A DNA stretch of 64,000 nucleotides from positions 1,803,501-1,867,500 of the forward strand of contig NZ_CP005188.1 of assembly GCF_001563285.1 (NCBI RefSeq), in the 5' to 3' direction. Below the pieces are notes generated by a model that worked only from the letters and a program-made list of their open reading frames with translations, had not been told where the DNA came from and made no database searches. This DNA comes from Sphingobium sp. MI1205. Lineage in GTDB: Bacteria > Pseudomonadota > Alphaproteobacteria > Sphingomonadales > Sphingomonadaceae. The translations under genes were made by a program, and so were the position numbers. Below, one piece after another: positions 62,247-64,000 of this stretch. Numbering within the stretch: position 1 is the stretch's first letter; each line of letters opens with the position of its first letter.

Positions 62247-64000
62247 GCCGGCTTCGCCTTCTCACGCGGGCCTTCGGAACGGCCATGGCTGTCGAGCCGC
62301 ACACGGATCGTGCCGCGCGTCGCCCCCAACAAGGGGATGGGGGTGGCAACCCTGTTCTCCTCGTCGGGATGATCGTCGATCGGCGCTCCCTCGTCCGTCA
62401 TGCCGGAATCGCTGTGGTCGGTGGGTCCGAACACCTCATCCTGCGGCACGGCGTCCTGGGGATCCGGCAGGCTGGGCGGCTCCTGGGTCGGCTCCCGCGC
62501 CGGCGGGGGATTGGCCTCGCCGGTAAAAAGATCGCCTTGCCCCGTTCCGGGAGACGGCGGCGTGTCCGGATGTCCCGGACCCTGCCCTCGCCTCGCGGCC
62601 TCCTCCCGCGCCTGGCGCGCGCGGCGCTCTGCCCACGCCTGGGAGATGATGGCCTTGCCGAGCGGCAGCCTTTTGGGGGGCTCGGTGCGTTCAACGAACG
62701 CGGCCGCGATCGAAGGCAGCGGATTGAAGCGATCGGTGAAACGGACGACGGGGAGATTGCGCCCGAAACGGAGGAAACCCGAAAGGTTCGGCAGATGGGT
62801 GACCTCGGTGTCCAGAACCAGCGGGCGGGTCACCTGCATGCGACTGAGGTTCACCCCGTCGCGCATGTCATTGACGCCGTAGCTCATCCCCTCGTTGGCT
62901 TCGACCTGCTCGACCCGGCCAAGGTTTTTGGAGATAAGTTCCGAGGTGTCGCTATCGTTCGCCCGGAGCGCGACCCAGGTCGAGCAGTAGCCGGTGATGG
63001 CCGCCGCATCCTCCTTGCCGTAGGTCGCGGTCAGCTGGGGATAGGACTGGAACCCCAATATGCCGCAGCCGCCATATTTGCGCGCACGGGCGAGGAAGTC
63101 GGATAGGCTGGGGAGCTTCTGGAGCGTCGGCAATTCGTCAATGACGCAATAGAGCCGCCGGTCGCGGTCGGGCGTGAGGCTCATGATCGCGCTGATCGCG
63201 ATGTCGAGCCAGACCGTGATCAGGGGGCGCAGCGAAGGAAGCTGGTCGGCCTTGACGGTGACGAACAGCCAGCTGTCGTCCTTCTCGTCCTCGACCCAAC
63301 GCCGGATCGAGAAGCCGTCCTCGGTATCGTCGAGATAGGCGAAGCTGCGCATGACCGAGGCAAGCTCGGCCTGGACGCCGGCCGAGGTGCGCTCTCCCTC
63401 GGCGGAGATGAAAGCGGCGGCATCGGTGCCCTTCACATAGGCGGCAAGATCGGCGAGCGGGGAACGCAGCACCCGATCAAGCAGGACCGAGATGAGCGTG
63501 TGCTTCTGCCGCGCGAGCTTGCGCAGGACGGCGACCAGCGTGCCGCGCGCGGCCTTGCTCCAGAACGGATCGCCATGTTTGTCGGGGATCGTAGATTCCG
63601 CGATCTGGTCGTAATGATACTCCCGCGGAACATCGACCCAGGGACTCCAGATGTCGGTGCGCTTGTCGAGCGGGTTGAGCAGGATGTCCCTGCCGGGGCG
63701 ATAGAATTTCTCAACGAAGCTCCCGGCCGTGTCATAGACGATCGCCCGCTTACCCTGCTTGCGGATGCCTTCGAGCATGGTGGTGATGAGGTTGGTCTTG
63801 CCCGTTCCTGGAGCGCCGACCAGCAGGATATGTTCGGGCTCGAAGGCTTCCGGCACGGCGACGCCGCCGATTGTGAGCGCCCCCTTCTTCTGCCCCCGGA
63901 GCGCGCGCCGCACTTCCGAGGCCGTCCCGAAGCGGGCGCCGCGCAGATATTCGTTGGAGCCGAGCCCCTTCCCAGTTCTGGTAAAATAGAACCAGGCACT
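62243..64000 (-). CDS. Type IV secretion coupling protein (TraD/TrwB-like), partial at right edge
   Basis: The frame is open to the right edge, so the N-terminus (membrane anchor) is outside the window; about 585 residues are visible, beginning ...AWFYFTRTGKGLGSNEYL. Walker A is GAPGTGKTNLITTM, Walker B LYCVIDELPTL, with the downstream FQSYPQLTATYG. The C-terminus is proline-rich and acidic. This ATPase delivers the relaxase-DNA complex to the secretion channel. The GTG at 63913 lies inside the gene and is not the true start. It is followed directly by the relaxase gene. Confidence 0.92.
   Translation of the reverse strand, partial: SAWFYFTRTGKGLGSNEYLRGARFGTASEVRRALRGQKKGALTIGGVAVPEAFEPEHILLVGAPGTGKTNLITTMLEGIRKQGKRAIVYDTAGSFVEKFYRPGRDILLNPLDKRTDIWSPWVDVPREYHYDQIAESTIPDKHGDPFWSKAARGTLVAVLRKLARQKHTLISVLLDRVLRSPLADLAAYVKGTDAAAFISAEGERTSAGVQAELASVMRSFAYLDDTEDGFSIRRWVEDEKDDSWLFVTVKADQLPSLRPLITVWLDIAISAIMSLTPDRDRRLYCVIDELPTLQKLPSLSDFLARARKYGGCGILGFQSYPQLTATYGKEDAAAITGYCSTWVALRANDSDTSELISKNLGRVEQVEANEGMSYGVNDMRDGVNLSRMQVTRPLVLDTEVTHLPNLSGFLRFGRNLPVVRFTDRFNPLPSIAAAFVERTEPPKRLPLGKAIISQAWAERRARQAREEAARRGQGPGHPDTPPSPGTGQGDLFTGEANPPPAREPTQEPPSLPDPQDAVPQDEVFGPTDHSDSGMTDEGAPIDDHPDEENRVATPIPLLGATRGTIRVRLDSHGRSEGPREKAKPA

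Overview
The window is GC-rich, densely coding DNA from an alphaproteobacterium. A sphingomonad (Sphingobium, Sphingopyxis or Novosphingobium type) is the best guess. This is inferred from gene families (FixLJ, TraA-type relaxase beside a VirB1-like and an Mrr-like gene, DUF2202 ferritin-like protein) and from the many short ATGA/GTGA overlaps. No rRNA, tRNA or CRISPR array was seen. The content is accessory: oxygen-limitation and redox stress functions, with conjugation genes at the right edge, so the region is probably a plasmid or an integrated mobile island.

Region A (1-7063) is a microaerobic respiration block. It holds cydDC (assembly exporter, leftward) divergent from cydABX (cytochrome bd oxidase), a membrane-tethered thioredoxin-like protein, Dps and a ferritin-like protein. 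Region B (7166-15963) holds zapE with a coupled 44-codon ORF, a DUF983 protein and pckA (leftward). A divergent XRE regulator-SulP transporter pair, a thiolase, DUF1275, a YjdM-like protein and a cytochrome b561 preceded by an FNR/FixK-like box run rightward.

Region C (16060-24886) looks like a reactive-sulfur module. Two divergent operons share a 16-bp near-palindrome at 21664-21679. The leftward operon is rhodanese, RND adaptor, RND pump, ArsR repressor with SqrR/BigR-like cysteines, and a c-type haem lipoprotein. The rightward operon is sulfide:quinone oxidoreductase, a DUF2892 membrane protein, a TolC-type channel and an AhpD-like protein. All three parts of an export pump are therefore split across one promoter region with the sulfide-oxidising enzymes.

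Region D (25011-57533) is a large leftward-biased hypoxia/dormancy-type island. It contains pfkB, a Ca2+/Na+ antiporter, five universal stress proteins, a P2-type cation ATPase, PRPP synthetase, an AMP-phosphorylase-type enzyme, two zinc alcohol dehydrogenases, a truncated haemoglobin, a lone receiver protein, FixJ, a haem-PAS FixL, Hsp20, a kinase-like/P-loop fusion, a DksA/TraR-type protein, a very large cyclic beta-1,2-glucan synthase and PEP synthase. The gene set resembles the mycobacterial DosR regulon but sits beside FixL/FixJ. An 18-bp motif, CTACGTAA-N3-WCC-N-GA, containing a FixJ-like core (TTACGTAG on the coding strand) precedes three of its transcription units closely and others more weakly. 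An intact IS256-family element with an 8-bp target duplication sits 71 bp upstream of the stress protein/glucan synthase pair.

Region E (58099-64000) carries conjugation genes: a VirB1-like transglycosylase, an Mrr-like nuclease, a MobF-type relaxase-helicase and a coupling protein that runs off the right edge.
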